In this document: positions 1 through 15,100 of the stretch, piece after piece
How positions within the stretch are numbered: the first letter of the stretch is position 1
Layout of the letters: the number at the start of each line of letters is the position of its first letter
Notes under the pieces: model-generated
What the model was told of the DNA's origin: nothing
Databases searched by the model: none
What the model saw: only the letters and a program-made list of their open reading frames with translations
Assembly: GCF_041296385.1 (NCBI RefSeq)
Contig: NC_091017.1
Location: forward strand, 48,110,214-48,174,213
Length of the DNA: 64,000 nt
Direction of reading: 5' to 3'
Source of the DNA: Aphelocoma coerulescens
Lineage: Eukaryota > Chordata > Aves > Passeriformes > Corvidae
Program-made: the position numbers and the translations under genes

Positions 1-2369
1 TGAATGGTTTAGCAAAGTTTTGGTCACAGCTCTGTGAACATATGTTTGCTATTTTAATGCATACATTGTACTGCAAGAGAAAAAGAAAAGCAGGAGAAAC
101 AAAGAAAAGTTTAATATGCATTGAATTTTCTCCCTGATATAAAATCCATATAAAATCATAGAGCATAGTCCAAAATAGTTTATTTGTCATAACAAAAAGT
201 ACAGGTTTTTCTCTTACAAAACATATTAACGTCTATCTCTGTGATACTTTACAACAGCAAATCGTTATGATCAAAGGAAATGTACTGAAGTGTGACAAGT
301 AATTTCAGTTGTGTAGATTAGCAAAAACTTGCCAGTGTTCTACAATGAAGTTATACCAGTGCTATATACCAAGGTTACATAACTGGGAAGAAAAAGTTTT
401 AATGGTACTTTGCTCATACCCCTGTACAAAGGAAAAGGGAAAAGAGGAAAAAATAATTCACTTAATTGCACAACTTGCTGTATTTCTTTACTGTCTGACA
501 ACAGAAAACTAAATGGGAAAATAGTATGTGATACAGTTTTCCACTGAAATGTCTGATGTGCTAGGAACTATCAAAGAAACAATTGAAGCAGAGAGAGGGA
601 AGCTTTTGGGGAGCTTTGAAAAAGCCTGAAGCAAATATTTGAAAGTGTTTATAAAATTAGGTGGAGTTACTACTTCCTATCCCTACACATAATTTGCATA
701 ACGTGCACAAATTTACTACAGCCTATGTAAATTAAAGAAACAAGTGTTTTGGGTTTTCATATTTCTGTGTTTATTTCTTCATTCTGTATTATTCAAAATC
801 CATGCTCATATAAAGTGTATTTGGGTGGTTTTTTACTGAGTGGCATGAAGTCACTACAGACAACCTTAATCATCAAGATGATTATATATTCACTATATAT
901 ATAGATGTCAAATACATAGGTTTAAAAAGAAAGCTGATGAGACAGAACTCAGAATTTTTGATTATTTGTTTCACATTTGTTTTGTGGAAGTGTTTGAGCC
1001 TACTGGTCTGAAAAATTCTAAGGACGGGTTTCAGAAAATATATTTTCAGCAGAGAAGATTGATTATAAAGAATAATATATAAAAAGAGAGAGGAAAAAAA
1101 CATTAGGAGCTGATAGGAGAAAAATTACCTATTTGTAATTCAAAACTGTTTTCCATACTAAGAGCAGCAATTACTCTCTACACTCAAAAGACATTATTCC
1201 CTATTGTCCTACTTAGTAATTCGGTTTTTGGAGTACTAACACAAGCACTTTTCTACTCTTCAGGGTTAGTACTGCTATTTGCTTTAGATTTGCCTTATCA
1301 CATATCACTGGCTCTTGGTAAGAAAATTCATCCCAAGCTACTGAGGTGATAGACTACCATTTGACTTTTCCTGAATATCAACTGAAATATAAGTTTTCAA
1401 TATTTTCAGGAGCATGTTTCTTTCTGTTCTATTTTTAATTTCGGAGATATTCACTACTAAGCTTATTATAAGCATGGCCCTGAACTCCAGAGGTACCTAG
1501 AACATAGCTTGGCACAGCTAAAATTCTTGCCATCTTAACATTTACCTATTTGTCCATGCATTAAAAATGCCAGTCTCCATGTGACTTATTTTATAATCCA
1601 ACGTGATGAAGAAGTATATGAGGATAAAGATTACTCAAGGACAGCAGCAGAGACACTGTTAGCATTCTTTATTTACACACTTCCTCCAAAGAAGTGAAGT
1701 GTCAAGAGAAAAAAGATGAAGAGAACATTAACTTCTGCTTTTCCTTCAATTTACTGAAAATAGTCAGCATGTTTAAAGTAAGTGATTGATACTCCTTTCA
1801 AGACCTCCAGGGCTACTCTGCTGCCCAGTGATTATATGAAGGAAAATGCATGCCTATATGAAATCCAATTTCCATTGATGGACACTTCTAAGTCTTGGGA
1901 ACATTAAGGGAAACCTGTAAATCCAAGTATTGAAAATGCAAGTGAAAGATCATAAAAGTGAGCCATAGCATAATATTATTTTCCTTTGATTTTATTTAAT
2001 CTATTTAACTGTATTAACATCAGTGGAATTATCTCCAATATTCACAGTCAAATTTCTTAGAAAGCAATGAATTTACTAATACCACTACACTGACTTGTTG
2101 CCATCTGATGCAGATCATATTTAAAAAAAAAAGAAAAATACACTAATTTGCTAAAAAAGGAAATGTCTACAATTTATAAAGTTTAAATTTTTAGCATATT
2201 GAGTACATTTAATAATTTACTGTCCAGTAGAATAAACTGCAGAATGCATTCAATATTTCTTTTTTAGAATTTAAAAATACTCAAAATGTTCAGCAAATCA
2301 TAATAATTAATAATCCAAAGTTACTAAAGCCACACACAAGGACATACATCTGGAGCACGTACCAGATGG
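1..2369. other. AT-rich non-genic stretch
   Basis: No gene, RNA gene or recognisable mobile element was seen. The open frames here (up to 73 codons) have no recognisable domain and are interrupted on all sides. Short homopolymer runs are the only notable feature. Confidence 0.6.
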
Positions 2370-2490
2370 TGGAGCAGTGATTCAGAAAGAGTTAGGAGGT
2401 CATCCTGAATAATCACCTCTCCATGTCCTATGTATGCAGTGTCCCAGTAAAAAGGTCTGCTTGATGCACTTCTTGGTTAAATAAAATGGA
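2370..2490 (+). mobile_element. Probable ancient CR1 LINE fragment
   Basis: This segment can be aligned by eye, with many mismatches, to the part of CR1 just before its open reading frame ends. The order of matching blocks is a GGNGTC-type block, a CCATG block, a CAGTGT block and an AAAAAGG block. The much younger CR1 copy at 47690 has the same blocks in the same order (around 47825-47885). Divergence is high, so the call is tentative. Chance similarity is the main alternative. Confidence 0.35.
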
Positions 2491-5400
2491 GAACATCCAT
2501 TTGAAATAGGAAAACTATCCTGCGCCTACTGGTAGTGCTGTGAGCATTGCTATGAAAATACTCCAGGTTTGAGGATCACATTTCACAAAAGATATCTGCA
2601 TGCTGGAAAGACCTCAAAGGTATCACACAAAGCATTAAAGGAAGAAAAAATAAGCACTTATTCATTTCAAGTAATTCGGTGTATCAAATTGGAGTTGGAA
2701 AAGTTTGATAAATTTGAAAACCACTATAATTTACTGCATGGATATATAAAGCTACCCAATAAGGTAATTATTTCCAAATTTACAAAGAAAATATAAAATG
2801 TAGTATTTGGTTGTTATACTCAGTCTAATGCAGTCTAGAAATAATCTATCAGCAAAAGCAGTTTAAAAACTTGTACTGGTGTGGTATACACACTTTCTTA
2901 CCATGATAACACGTAGTGGCATACTTCACAGGATACTTTGCAATTATGAGGTTTCCCAGATTCAGGAAAAAAAGATGACCAATATTACTGTTATTACTGA
3001 ATGAGGTAGAATTATATGTTCTGTAAAGTCTAGGCCCCACCCAGAGAAAGCCCATCTGCAATTTTATTTTGGGTGGACAGGTAAAAGGGGGAATTGCTTA
3101 CATTGCTCTCAGAATGGAGAAAGTACTGCACTAGCTTCTCTCGAACGTGGTGTGTTTGGACACTATCTTTCCAAAAGTTTGCAAGAATTTTTTTGTTGTT
3201 TTTACCTATGAAACAAAGGTGGTTGAAAGTTTTCTTTCTTATTTTCTATTCTCCTCCCTTTTCTCAACTTTTTTGTGTATAGACAGAGAATACTATATCA
3301 AGCAGAAAAAGCTTTGATAAAAAATATAAATCAATTAAATCTTTCTTAGATACTTTTCATATGGCAATATCAACATATTTCATGAAATTTTCAGAAGATA
3401 TTTTCCTTTGTTATACTAGGAGGGAGTCTATGTAATTTTTTTTCTCTTTGGAGATTATGATGAAAATTGACAAAATAAGACCACTAGAGTTTGCTTCAAA
3501 AATTAATTTCCTAAGACTCCTATGAGCTAAGATCACTGGCAGGACTTAGATTTTGTTCTTTTTCTTCTGTAGACACAGAGTTTAACATCCTGAAGATTGA
3601 GATGGTTTTGTCTACCTACAGCTTTAAGGAGGACAATGCACTCTGATTTCACGGTTCAGAGGACTAGAAAAACTGACCTCATTTGGCCTTAAATAGTTGG
3701 AAATTAATCACAGTTTCTTTTTTACATATGTAAACATTAATGGTCAAGATTCAAAGGACCAAAACCATGTCAGTTCCAACCCTGTGGTTCTTAAGAGGTC
3801 ACTGAATTTCAAAGACTCTAAAGGTCAGTTTAAATATGCACAGTTTCTTTGTATTCCCTAGAAGATAGGATTGCAATGTCTGTGTGCTCTTCAACTACAT
3901 TTCCCTTCTTCCTTTATCTTTTCTTGATGTGTTGCTATCCCAGGAAAGAGGAGTAAAAGAGCAAGTAGACTGGCATGCTTATTCCTGTAGATTCCTTCTA
4001 ATGAATTAAATTAACCTTTGGAAATTGAAATTTGCTGCAATTTTGGCTTTTGACATCTAGACAGCACAAGATCTGAAAGTCTAGTTCTCATTGCTCACAA
4101 AATGTACAGAAGAACTGTGATTATTTCTTGTCCCAAAACAACTTAGGTGCTTATGGAAGGACTTGGAATGAGTTCTCCATTTTTTAATTTCCAGTTCATA
4201 AATTCATTAGATGTATGCAATACTTAAAGCTTATTGCACCAGAAATGCCTTAGGCAATTAATCTATAATTTTATAGCACATGTAAATAATCCCAAAACAG
4301 ATTTAAAATTTCTGCATATTTCTAAGTTGAAAGAAATCAGATCAGATCTTTTCAGTTAGTCACAAGACTCTGGTCTAAATGGCTGGTATTCTGATCCCAC
4401 TAATTGTTTTACCATTAAGGTGTAATTTTAATTGTTCTGTCTGACCTTCAGTTGCATAGAAATAAATGATATTTTTGATATGTAAATAGAATGCCATGGG
4501 GTTTTTTTAACATACCGGTTTAATTAGTTTCCTTCTAGTTTCAGCAAATAGTCCCTTTAGTATTTACAAAGATGACTTTTAGAGTCTTACGTGTATTCTT
4601 TCTTATACATGTACACATATACATTCATAAATAGGTGTAAATACATTAGACCATACAATAAATATTTTAAGTTATATTAATATTATTTTAATAATTTTAG
4701 CTAAAAAAATATTAAGTTCCTATGTCTTCCAAGCACCTTCAAAAAAGGATTTTGAAGTTGCCCTGGATATTTCTGACTTCATTATTAGGAACTCAGTTGT
4801 TAAGGGTTTTTGAAGATGCTTTTCTTTTTATGAACCATTTTCCATTTAACAAATTGTCACAGATAAATCAGATCTTGAGTTCTATTTTTAAGCTACTTAA
4901 TTATTAATATTGACAAAAGGAATATTAAATATTTCTTACATTCATTTAAGTAGAAATGATTTACATGTTTAATTTATTTCATCACTTAAATGTTGAACTT
5001 GATAAGCTAAAATACATATCCTGCAAGCTGCAATGTCATTGTAGATGTAAAACTGAGACCTTTATTTAACTGCATAGTCCGTATCTGTCCAATCATTTAG
5101 TATTGTCTGTTAATACAAAAATGATTGCAGTGTCAAGCCTTATAATTCTTTACACTTGAAGCACAATTGCTTTTAGCAAAAAGCATCTGCCCTCTCCTCT
5201 GCCAATTCTCTCATATGTCCAAAAAGGCAGAGGCTGAAGCTGAGAGCCCCTCTACCTGCAGCAGTTGCTGGGGAAGCCATCCCACCAGCAGGAGAATTCT
5301 GCCAATGGGACATGTATTTGTGTGTAGGGATGCCCTTCCACTTTGTTTCATTCACTAAGACTTTCAAAAATTTTCCAGAAATCTGATGCTAACACTGCTC

Positions 5401-7060
5401 TGTTTGTAACTTAAGTTATCCAATGATTACTTACCTTTACTGAACACAGGGTTTTGTGGGATCATCACTGCACTAAAGCACAAAGTGAAGATGAAACTAA
5501 TCACAAGTCAGAGGTTGATTGTCTCAGCATTTGATGACTTACGTTGCTTTGCTAGCACAAACTTGTGCCAAACAGTGGCTACACCATATGTACCTGGGCT
5601 GGTGCCTATGTTTGGAAAAATGCTTTTGGGTTGCCCTACATTCACGTAAGCATTAAAACTCGTCATGGGTGAGAGGTGCTATTGCTTGGAATAGGATTTT
5701 TGCTCATGTTCACAAGAGCAATCACTGGTCATCAGATGAACTGCATCAGTAAACTGTTCAGGGGAATCAATAGTATCAGCACAGAGGTGGCAATCAGTTC
5801 TGTAGGGCTGAATTCACAAACCAAAGATTCTTTACTCCTGGACAAATCAACAAATGCCTTGGAGATTAAAACACCCGCCCTCAGGGTATAGCAGCTAGAT
5901 GCATCACTATAATGTGAGTGGTATCTCCAGGAACAACATGACTCCCTCCGCAAGGGAATCGATGCCATCACTGAGGGAACAATGGCACCTGAACTCAATT
6001 TAGAAACTGCATCACTGATAATGAACCTTCAGTGCATATCTATTATTTCAAATATAAAGCTCAAATTTCTCTAAGTATTTTTTAGATAGGAATAGATTGT
6101 TACAAGATCCAAAGAATAGATTTTACAAAACAGTATTAAAAGGATCACAGACTTGTGACTTAAGTTGGGTGACATTGATCATTATAATAATTTGTGTTTT
6201 ATACTGTGCAAGCAAGTTTTTTGTAAACACTTTGCTTTAGACAACTAGTGAAATAAAGCATTCAGGCAGTAAATCAATATGTTTCAGGGGTTTTTTTACA
6301 ACTTTTATGTAGTGAAAAAGGTGAAATTCCAGGCTGCATGTTTTATTTATGTATGGTGTATGTTCAATGACATATTTTACAACCATCACCTATGATTGCA
6401 TAGGTCAACATTTTGTAAAAGAGAAGTTTTCTTCTTGTGAAAACTATTTTCTATTTCCAGAACTATTTTTCAAGTCTCCAGTAGCAAATAACTTACTGAA
6501 AGAAATACATACTTCCAGTTATTAGGTGATCTAGATTTTTTGTTTTTAATTCTGAAATAAGGCAAAAAAATTAAGTTACTTACAGATAAAGAGACTCACA
6601 GGATGTATATGCATTAGGATTTTACTTTTTATAAAGAGTGTATTTTGAAACAGATCCTGTTTATTCTCATTTACCACAATGTATTTGCGTGGTGGAAATG
6701 TCTCATGGCCCGAGGTTTCTAGCAGTGCAATAAACAAGAAGGTGTGCTTCATATTTTCCAATTAATATTCTCCAATTGCTGATGGGTTCTCAGTCTATGG
6801 GATCAGCTGTTACTGGGTCAAGACAAACCCCTCAGAATATCTATTGGCTGGATTTGGGGCACTTGGCACAAACAGTCCTGCATGGCAGACTTCTTCTTCC
6901 TGTGCCAGGACAGTGGCTATTGAGAACCAAGGTGGAGGCATCAGTGCAGCTGAACATGAGAGATGGACTTAGTGGCTGGATAACTTCCACACTTTTTTCA
7001 ATGATCCTGTCACCTCCTGCACAGAGCTTAGAAATGAATTTTTGCTTTTTTTTAACATAA
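2491..7060. other. Non-genic stretch with small GC-richer islands
   Basis: Three slightly GC-richer islands (about 5165-5370, 5740-5990 and 6776-7060) carry short open frames of 60-94 codons. None shows a recognisable domain, a convincing start context or flanking splice sites. They may be worn-out mobile elements or conserved non-coding DNA, but no family is recognised. Confidence 0.5.
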
Positions 7061-10000
7061 GGTTTTTATTCTTCTGTCCCACTGGGGGTCTGTTCTGACA
7101 AAAGTTTATCCTCCCATGTAAACAGACATTAATATTATCAGAACTGAGAAATCTCACTCCACTTCATATTACAAAAATCTGTAATAATATCATCTCTAAA
7201 CTAAAAGAAAAACAGGTATAGAACTAAAGGTAATACAACCCCACTGAGGCTTTCTCTGAATTGATGGATTGAATTCTGATATCATGTTGTTCTTTATGAC
7301 TGAATTCTTGCCACTTCAGCTGATACAAAAGATTTCCTAGGAGAGACCTGACATCCACAAAGAGAAAACCCTGCTGTTCAATAGCCCTAATGTCTACCCA
7401 GCATCAACAGCTTCCCTCTGCTTTTTGTGATAGTCCTTATGGTAAAAGCCCTTCTCATTCTGTCTTATTGTCTTTCATAAGTTGAAGTCAGTACAAATCT
7501 TCCTCGTTCCATGGGAATCATTCTCATGTTTGTTTTCAGGAGTGTTTTGACATTTTTTATGACAGGTGGATTATATTATGAAAAGGAAGGATAAGAAAGG
7601 AGACTGAATGTCATTGACTCAATTTCGAGAGTGTTGTAAGTTAGAAAAATACTTAAAATTATAATTTAAAATGCTTAAAATGGGTAGAGCACTAAAGAAG
7701 ACAAAGAATGAGTAGGGAAGAAAACATTCCTTTAAGCAAAATACCAGATACTCAGGAAATGAGAAGCATCCAGGGAACCAATCTAGGTATTATTTAACAT
7801 TTCCCAGGCAAAAAAAGCAAATACCATTTGAACTGAAAAGTTGTGATATGGTCATCTGCATGTATGGCTTTGCTTCAAGCTAGCTTTGACAACAGGAGCT
7901 AGCAGTATCAGAAATTGTGCGTTTCACTCAGAAGGAAACTGCAAGCCTTTGAAGATACGTACAGACAACACCATCCTGTGCAAAGCCTGGAACGTTGCTT
8001 CTACTCTCCAAGGGAGAATTACATAAATTTGAAGCAGTAGCTAGCTGTTCTGAGAGTACTTATGGGAGAAGGATGTCTAAAATCACTTTTAGAAGTAATG
8101 TAACAGTAAATACAAATTTTGATTTGTATCTGGAATGTTTTATCTGATACCTTTAATGAATGTGATGAAGTCCAAGGGCAGAAAGTTCAAAATAAATTTC
8201 TCACCTACCCCATTTGTACAGTGCTGTACATTATCCAGCATTCCATCTTAGCTCATTTTTTTCAGCGTTTCAAGTAAAAAAAAATAGGTCACACACATTC
8301 ATTCATGTGCTACCTGCTATGAAAGATGTGAATACAACTGATTGAAATGCATTTGACCTTTATGCTGAATCTGAGTATAGAATACTAATGCAATCATAAA
8401 GGTACTGCAACTGCAGCCCTTTGTTGGTTTCGAATCTCTGTTTAGTGATATTGGAAGGACAGTGACAGCAGGATTTTATAAACCCTGCTCTCTTCTATTT
8501 TTCTCTCACTGTACTTTTGTGTCTAACACTTATAGCTCTGATTTAAAATTTTACTTAATTCTGAAATCATAAACTGTTTAATTTTTTATTTCTTTTAGCT
8601 AAATTAAAAAAGAAACAGAAGTTGCGATTTCAGTCATTAATTGCCAAAATGATACATCATTATCATTTTCAACCTGTGAATAAGATCTTCTAGTCATGCA
8701 ACTCTCTTGTCTTTTACACCATAGGTTATAAAAAAATCTACATTTTTATACCATCTCTTTCAAAAAAATTGAAAACTATTCTGTCTTCCCAAAATGCCTA
8801 CTGAGATATTACAGAATATCTCCTGTTTTAGTCAAAAGTCAAAATCTTTTGTAGATCTTTGAGTTATGAAAAAAGTGCATGCTAGACATACCTCTAGGAC
8901 AGATAGGAAGGGAACAGAAGGCAAGGGGCAAACAATCAGCAATGTAAATTAATCAGTCTTCAGTTTTCTAGTGTCTGCTTGAATATTCCATTTTCTATCT
9001 TTGGCCTTAGAGATATTTTCCATTGAAAAATGGTAGGCTTTGTGGTATGGCTGTGAGACGTATAATCCTAAATCTTAAAATATTTTATTCTCTTTTTTTT
9101 TTCACTTTCTCTGATAAAAAAAGAGAAAGAGAATACTCATAATTATAACAGAGTTTTAAAAGTCCTAATTATTTTTACAGATAATAATTTGAAGTGCTGT
9201 CACAGATGAACTGTTGATGTTCTTCAGTTTGTCTTTAAAACATCCTAAAGTGAACTGGTCCATTTACATACAATTTTGGTAGAAAGAAATTCCATTATTA
9301 TTTCTTGTTGTTTACAATATTATGAGTAAAGAAGAATCATAAATATTTTTCTTCTGCTTACTTGCACTGACTTTCTTCCCTTTGTAATACCACATTTTTT
9401 CCTTACTTCGATGATTCTCATTAATTTACATATTAACTCACGTGAAAAGAAAAGAGGTGACTTGAGTGCCATTTTAGGCAAGCTCAGTAAAAAGCTATGC
9501 TTAAAATGCAATGGTTCCAAGCCAACAGGATCATAATATGAATAGAGAAAGCACATTATTATTTCAGAATAATAACAAAAAAATTACCATGCTATTTTAT
9601 AAATAGTTTGTAAACTTTAACCCATAGCACTGTGTTCAAGCCTGGCTCCAGTGAAAACATTGCCAACATATCTTCTGATTCCAACAGAGGAAGGATTCCA
9701 TTCATCGTGGGCTCTGAGCAGAAGTTTCTGCCAGGAGAGAGTCTTTCCTCCTTGCCTCATAAGTGGTGCATCAATGTCAGGCTAGGATGCTTGTCAGACC
9801 TGAGGAAGGTGAAGGAAAACATATAGGGTGGTGACTGGTATTTTTGTACACTATTAGGCTACCTTTTCACAATGTTTATATTCAAGAAAGTTATATTTTT
9901 TAAAAAAAATAGTTGTACCACATGTTCAAACAGAATGGTTTTTCTCTGACTTATATATGTATCTTTCCTAAAACAGGGCTCCTTTATTTCAAACTTGCTC

Positions 10001-12049
10001 ACTGTAGCACTGGTTATAGTCCTGTATCAAAATTTATGAAATAGGTTTATGATCCTCTACAATCCATGTGGTTTGACTTTACATTTCAGCAGGGAAGCTG
10101 AGGAAATCAAAACACAAGCAATGACCTTTCTGCTTTCCATATTTCAGTATGATGAATATTTTGAAGCATGTGTTATAGAACAGATGCAAAAAAGTAGCTT
10201 AAATAAATTGTGCTGGCATCGGTGTAGCATAATCATCTGAAACTGTCACATTAATGGTTCCAGCTTATCCTGCAAAAGCAAAATGTGATAAAAATAACCA
10301 GAACAAGCAAATACTTACTGGGACAGTAATTCAGTGTATGGAAATGATTGTTTGAATACTTCACTTACATAGTATATCATTTAGTATTGGCACTAAAAAA
10401 GACAGTAAAACACTAAAGCTTGACTAAGAGCAGTTCCATAATTCCTTCAAAATAATGTCTATTCCTTAGAGGAGACAACCTTCTCTATAATCAGTACTAG
10501 CACAGACTGACTGGTAGAATCAATTAACCACCAAAATCCCCAAACCTCCCCAAGTTTTTATATATATATGCTCATCACAACATGCTTATAGAAATGAATA
10601 AAGTTACAGTTGATTGCTGTCAGTCTCCTGTTTTATTTCTGAAGAGTCTTTTTCATCTTATGTGTTGTTCAACTTGAATTACATAGTGTGAATTAAAGAA
10701 ATTTGGGCTTACTTTTAAGAAAGTTAATTTAAAGTGGATCAACACGATTGTGAGGAGGGCAACCCAAAATATATAATACATTTTTGGTCTATATTTCTTC
10801 CTTGCCTCAAGAATTATGACTCATATTTAGCTTCTAAATAGATTGAGGAACATTATAAAGATAATTTTCTATTAATCATGACAATAAATGAAAAGAAAAA
10901 TTCACTGCTCATCACACAGTTCCAATTTTAGAAAATTAAAATGAGGGGGAAAGATCTCATTGACTGTGTTAGCAATTATTTATATGTCTCATTAAAAGCT
11001 CAACATTTTACTCACTGCAACTATATGATTCACTATCCTTATCTTCAAATACCACCTACTGCTTTGTCCTTCCTTAACTTTAGAGGCTGCAAAAGATGAT
11101 TTTGTAAAAATAGTTGGATTTGTACGTATTTGTATTTCAATTAGTTAAAAAATAAATCTATTAATACCTGCAGTGTATATAATTATCATCACAAAAGCAG
11201 CATATTTCTATTTATTTTCTTCTTCATGCTACACAAAATGCACGAGGTAAGGTTCCTCACCCTTTTCTCTACAGCTGGCTAATAGCTGTGAGTTTTCAGA
11301 AGGAAAAACAATACCTGAACTGCTCATTTTTACCTTAATTGTGGTATTTTTAATTTTTACAAGAAAATAAATTCTTAGCTAAACAAAATGCAGTTAAAGT
11401 AAAGAAAAAATACAAATATTAGAAATGCTGGTAGGATGCGTCATGTCATTATCTTGTCAGAAGCTTAAACATGCAATGAGAGAAAATTTTCAGTCAGAAA
11501 AATGCACCATTTTCCAAAAGAAATGGCATGGAGTAGGAGTTCATAAATGCACATTCAGGTGATGTATTATAGTGAATTCAAATACAAATAGTTGCAAAGA
11601 CTGCATTATCACATTACCCACTTCTACCTGTTTAAACAATTGTGAGGGAAAATACCTGCTACTATTTACACAGCAGCAAATGAAAGGGCAAAATGTTCCC
11701 ATTTCTTGTGGAGCTGACTGACCCTTGTTCTCCAAGAGAACAGTTTGCTGCTAATAGGAAAAATAAACAACAGATGGCCTGGAGGGAACTTTTTTTCCTT
11801 TTAATGGGTTTTTACTTAACAGAAATCCGCAGCTTAAAGTAGGTCATTGTTAGCTGGGAATAGAGAACTACAATAGGCCTTAGCAGTTTAGATTAAGGGG
11901 TAAGAAAGGCCACCAGTATGCCAGGATTGCTCGTGTATCTGGGGAAAAGTTAATTTTTAAGGAAAATATTGGAGTTTAAATTCTTTGTTTTAGCAGAAAT
12001 TTCATCTGTTCTATTCTGCATGTTTTGGTAACTGCCCAATAGAACATGT
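7061..12049. other. AT-rich non-genic stretch
   Basis: No gene was found. A small pyrimidine/purine hairpin lies at 9105-9129: arms CTTTCTCT and AGAGAAAG are separated by 9 bases. Short frames at 9320-9556, 9632-9826 and 10049-10240 lack any recognisable product. Confidence 0.55.
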
Positions 12050-12190
12050 TGTTTGTTGGTTTTTGTTGGGTTTTATAGTAGTTGTTCAGTTTGGGTTGAG
12101 GTTGCTTGCTTTATGGGTTCTTTTGGGGGGGGGTGGGAATTTTGTGGGGCTTTTTGGTTTGGGGTTTCTTTGGAGGGGGAGGTCTGACCC
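12050..12190 (+). repeat. GT-rich low-complexity tract with G-run cluster
   Basis: The plus strand is almost free of C over about 140 bases and carries many G runs in T-rich sequence. The core, 12125-12179, has a run of nine G followed by runs of three, four, four and five G with spacers of up to about 11 bases. Such spacing is compatible with G-quadruplex folding. A complementary AC-rich tract of similar character lies at about 57760-57845. No mobile-element family is assigned. Confidence 0.6.
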
Positions 12191-15100
12191 CTAGGACAGA
12201 AATATAGTTATCATCTAGTACCAAAGATAAACAGTGCAACCTACTATCATAAGGGTTTTTCATCCTTTGTCTGGATACCTTAATATATTTCTTGCCTACA
12301 TCTTAGGGCTTTCATTTTAGAAGGAAAATATATTGGTTTTTTTAAGAGATAAAACCAAGACATTAAGATGTGGGGCAGTTTGGGAGGCATGAATAGGGAA
12401 CTGGAGCGAAATATTGCGAGTATAACTTGTACAGCACAGCACCACATTCAAGATAGCTTCAAATAATTTCCTTAGTGTGGATGGACCAGGAACCAAGAAA
12501 AAGCTGCAGAATATTATCCAGCACATAATTTCATATTTCAAAATAAATACAGAAGGTTTCTGATGCAGATGACAGTATAGGAAGACTTATATCAAAAATC
12601 TGGACACAGTGGCAGTGTGTAGGGACTGCTATGCCTCAAGGTGGTTTATCTTTCATGAGAATTATGATTTATCAAAGAGGTAATAGTGGCCTTACTCGCT
12701 GAAGGAATATTTTTCTATTTCCTCTTCTTATCTCTTCAAAATTTAATTGTCAGAAAAGTATAGAAATGTAGCCATTGGGAAAGAAAAAAAAGTGAAAAAA
12801 TCAGAACATGTGAATAAGAACAGATCAAGTAAATTCAAGACATCCACACTTTTTTTTAAGCAATAACCTTCTAGATCAATATGCCCTGGGGCAGTGCACA
12901 TTAATGAAGTACACCTCAGTAGTATTTAACATAACTGTGTACATAAAACAAAGAGAAAATACAGAGAATTTTTTTTGTTGTATTGATTTTATTGAAGAAG
13001 AGACATTTCCATTTATGCAAATCATAAATTATTACTATAATTTACAGAATTTTCCTAGTTTTAGAAGTAAGCATGAAGGAAGCATAATTTAAAATTTTTG
13101 AAGAGATAATCTCTTACAAAGAGTTATATCAAAAATTATCACTATAGTAAATAAAGTTTGTTGACAAGTGCCATATAAGGAACTTAAAAGTAAGCTGAAA
13201 TGTGCACAGTGAGAAAAAAGGAAATGTTTAACTGAGAAAAGAGAAACAGAGGTTTGTGGGCTGTGCATGTTTTAATTATCTATCTATATATGAAGTCTGT
13301 GCATTGACAGAATGAAAGGATTTTTATTAACATATAGTGGTTAGAAGGAATCAAGAACAGATAATATTTTACTTTCCCAGAATAACTCAAAACAAGAGTA
13401 AAAATTTCAAATGAAATTCAATATAAGAAAGAACAGTGACTCTACCTATTTAGTATGTGTTTCATGTCATAAAACAACCAACCAAATGCAAAATTTTCTG
13501 CTGCTAACCAATGTCATGGAGAAATGCCATGAAATCATATGAGCAGACCAAAAATGGAATGATGCACCCCATTTGGTCATCTATGATCTGAATGGTTGGA
13601 AAATTAAGACCTCTGGAGACTTTTGCTGATGGAAAGGCAGTGATGGTGCACCCTACATTTATCAGCTAATTTCATACATCAAAAACATTTATTACTATAT
13701 TACTTGTAGCTGAATAACTTCAAATCCTAATTTCTACCAGAACATACTCAGTGACACTCCCATTAACATGTTTAAAATAAATTTAGAGTAATTTACAGAA
13801 ACATATGGACACTTACAGAGGTGAACTAAGAGTGTTTTCAAAACAGCACCCAACCACACCACTTCATTGAAATGAGAGCTTGACATATAGGGAGTGATAT
13901 AGTGCCCTTATAGGGCATAAAGTGGTATAACCAGATATTAAATATTTAACAGCAAGAACAAAGACTGAAATCTCATGTGACAAGCGTTACCTAGTAGGGA
14001 ATGTGTCCCAGTACTTGTTTTAGATTCTAGAGCTGTATAAGAAACAGAGCTTTGGCTCTGGAGAAGTTTAGCTAAGTTCCTGCTTAACTTCCTTCATAGT
14101 CTAAAAACATGCTGGGAGAGCTGTTTAACTCCATCGAGATCATTAATAGCAGCAATTCAGTAGAAGTTTTGAACTTAAAAAATTTGTGGTTTGTTGTTGT
14201 TGCCACTTATATAAAATTTATCCCAAATCCTGGCCACTGTAAGAAGCACATTGCACTCATTCAGATTTCAAATAGGAATATTTTTAATAGGAACATTTAT
14301 ACAGGCTTCAGTTTAAAACTATTTTAAGAAATTTAATTGCATTCAGTTTTTCTCTAGTAAAACTAAATTAGATTGTTAACATTTATTGCTATTTCCCCCT
14401 CTTACTTAAAATTACCTAAAAAGAACATATAAAATATTAAATGGAGACCAGAGGCATTCTAACAAATTATCTTATTACCTATAATTTTTTCTAAGTCTCC
14501 AAGCCTTCTGGGTTATTGGGTTTTGCTTTTGTGTATTTTTGTGTATCTTTGGAGTCTATGCATTATGGAACAATGAGATACAGCTTGATACAACCTACAT
14601 AGGAAAGGCCTAAGATCTCCCAGCTCTGTTTAGGTTAGGCATAAATAAATAGCTTTCTAAACTACCTGACTGAGTTGAAACATCCACAAATTTAGATCTC
14701 TGGTCAAAAGAAATCTTCTAGAATTCCTGTGTTGCTACGCATACAAATTTTAAAGTGCTTAACTCAACACCTTCCAGGCACACTATGTATTGGATACTAT
14801 GCAAATCATTGTGCACAGGTAAACAAAGAGGGATAAATTGCCCTCTAATTGAAATCTATGGAAGGTTGCAATTAGCTTCACTGAAGCCACTATACCACTC
14901 TCAGCCTTATATTTTTTTACTATGGGGATGTAACAAAACCTGTAGTAACTCCTGTAAGTGTATGAAGTTGTTAATTACAGCCTTTGATGACGGGCTGTAC
15001 ACTTGTTAGCTATTGTTTCAGCCCATAAAGCAAAGAAGGCAATGTAACAGTCTGTGAAAAAGAGGAATTCCCAGGAAACGCTGGGTAGAAAATAAAGTGA

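Noticed and set aside
5676..5998. Possible retroviral env-like or coding segment
   Set aside because: Overlapping frames on both strands read moderately protein-like, but no fusion peptide, conserved cysteine motif or other hallmark could be found.
7390..7530. Possible ancient minus-strand CR1 fragment
   Set aside because: A CTTATGGTAAAAGCCCTTCTC block resembles the CR1 region with TCATGGTAAAGAACTTC, but the flanking blocks do not align convincingly.
9087..9134. Pyrimidine/purine inverted repeat as a candidate microRNA hairpin
   Set aside because: The stem is only 8 bp of simple CT/AG sequence with a 9-base loop, far shorter than a pre-microRNA.
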